A program made the position numbers and the translations under genes. Positions 63,157-64,000 of a stretch of 64,000 nt of DNA are shown in pieces. The DNA comes from Oopsacas minuta (lineage: Eukaryota; Porifera; Hexactinellida; Lyssacinosida; Leucopsacidae). Each line of letters starts with the position of its first letter. The stretch's first letter is position 1. The DNA is taken from assembly GCA_024704765.1 (NCBI GenBank), contig JAKMXF010000304.1:273909-337908 (forward strand). The letters are read 5' to 3'. The notes below the pieces were generated by a model. The model searched no databases. It worked only from the letters and a program-made list of their open reading frames with translations, and was not told the DNA's origin.

Positions 63157-63420
63157 AATTACAACACGAATAATACGATCAGATTTTCTGTATGCAACAA
63201 GTGTATGTTAGGCTAAATAACAGCCATTGGAAACTTGGAAATAAGTCTTGGGTTACCATTAAGCTTATGATTTGGTGCCTACCTGTCAACTACACTCAGA
63301 AACACGGAGCTCAATTAAATTGTATATCCTATTTCAGGACAAGTGAATCAAAATTGCTGTCAGAAACAATATTATTGAAACAGTCGTAATGTATTTTATT
63401 AATTATATATACTGTGTGGG
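63157..63420. other. no recognisable gene
   Basis: AT-rich spacer leading to the hAT end at 63421. Confidence 0.3.
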
Positions 63421-63664
63421 CAGGGTTTTTAATCTCGGACTCTTTCTATAATCCTGGGATTTCCATATTTAAAATCCTGGGATCCCAGAAATTTCAAGGA
63501 ATACCTTGAATAATGATGATAGTGATCTCTCTAGCAATCAATAAATTTGTTAAATTATATGATAGTCTGATAGAATGAAAATATAATATAGGGGTACATA
63601 GGGGTACAAGATGAATATGAATGAATAAGAAGTTTTTTAGTTTATCATCATTTTTTTTTCTTGT

Positions 63665-63911
63665 TCATCTTTTGAATGCTGGCGCATCTAAAGTGCTATC
63701 ACTGAGTCTTGTTCTAAATTTGTTACATAAATATGCCGAACAAGAAAATGCTCCATCCGCTTTGACTGAGGTTCCAGGTATTATTAGTAACATTTGATAT
63801 ACCATTCCAATGACATCCTCGTTTTCCAGTCTGTTCTCTAATAGTAAGTTCATATTCCAATAAATTGAACAATGAATGTTGAACTTGTATATCTTCTGCC
63901 GCCGTATTCAC
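63665..63911 (-). pseudogene. ZBED1-like hAT transposase, C-terminal dimerisation domain
   Basis: MVYQMLLIIPGTSVKADGAF, then SAYLCNKFRTRLSDSTLDAP and a stop near 63665. LLxIPGTS--xE-AFS----LC-KFRSRLSD--L--L is the hAT dimerisation core; here the usual Glu-Arg-Ala is replaced by Asp-Gly-Ala. Upstream (63911) FNLLEYELTI is readable in another frame, so one frameshift near 63840 is required. Confidence 0.7.
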
Positions 63912-64000
63912 TAAGCATACTTAGTACTTAAGTACTAAGTACGTACTTAAGTCGTATTCACTAAGAGTTAAGTACGTACTTAAGTATGTACTTAACTAAG
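63899..64000. repeat. palindromic TTAAGTACGTACTTAA repeat at the window edge
   Basis: Two units starting cgtattcactaag (63904 and 63952). Each holds nested palindromes such as cttagtacttaagtactaag (63921-63940) and ttaagtacgtacttaa (63967-63982). It looks like the end of a MITE inserted in the hAT transposase gene, but its partner end lies outside the window. Confidence 0.6.

Larger units (their letters stand above)
63421..64000 (-). mobile_element. hAT element (ZBED1-like), truncated by the window edge
   Basis: The left end cagggtttttaatctcggac is followed by repeated tcctgggat motifs (63451, 63475, 63482), the subterminal pattern of a widespread hAT family. The transposase C-terminus follows on the minus strand. 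The element continues beyond 64000 or is interrupted by the palindromic repeat at 63899. Confidence 0.65.

Overview
The window looks like nuclear DNA of an AT-rich animal, most likely an arthropod. The dense, varied DNA transposons would suit a caligid copepod (sea louse) or similar crustacean, but that is an inference from element types, not proof. There are no operons or bacterial genes. One host gene is recognisable; almost everything else is decayed DNA transposons. I recognised no reverse transcriptase, rRNA, tRNA or CRISPR array.

Host gene: a minus-strand gene of the DUF4140/DUF4139 family (nematode F37C4.5-like) starts with an ATG at 47462. It continues in exons at 47214-47462, 34331-34537, 17125-17560 and 12179-12371. 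All introns have GT-AG ends and matching phases and the exons are open, so it is probably functional. Its introns are about 12.7, 16.8 and 4.8 kb and are packed with transposons. The C-terminal exons are not found and may lie left of the window. A decoy copy of the start of exon 4 (17018-17058) follows exon 3 directly.

Layout. 1-6.1 kb: mariner tail, P-element-like remnant, three hAT-derived elements, one a deletion derivative with a perfect 8-bp target duplication. 6.9-9.9 kb: a near-complete RAG1/Transib-like transposon with CACAGTG ends. 11.4-12.4 kb: a pogo-type MITE and host exon 4. 14-34 kb (introns 2 and 3): four mariner-type copies (three DD34D, one DD37D) plus a fifth at 25.3 kb counted among them, a Ginger-like integrase transposon, MITEs and dispersed repeats. 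38-42 kb (intron 1): a degenerate gene of an unnamed multicopy family flanked on both sides by copies of a ~140-bp repeat. 42.7-45.5 kb: THAP/P-element and ZMYM1-like hAT pseudogenes. 48.8-56.1 kb: a hAT cluster in which a complete 3.0-kb hAT is nested inside another. 57-64 kb: MITE end, FLYWCH-MULE transposase pseudogene and three more hAT remnants.

The most unusual element is the RAG1-like transposon at 6949-9874. Both ends carry the exact V(D)J heptamer CACAGTG plus a shared 12-mer, ATTAGCCAAATT, set at different distances (23 and 14 bp) from the heptamer. This resembles the asymmetric recombination signals of adaptive immunity. Its transposase reads through most of its length, with two premature stops near the catalytic region, one at codon 3 and one frameshift.
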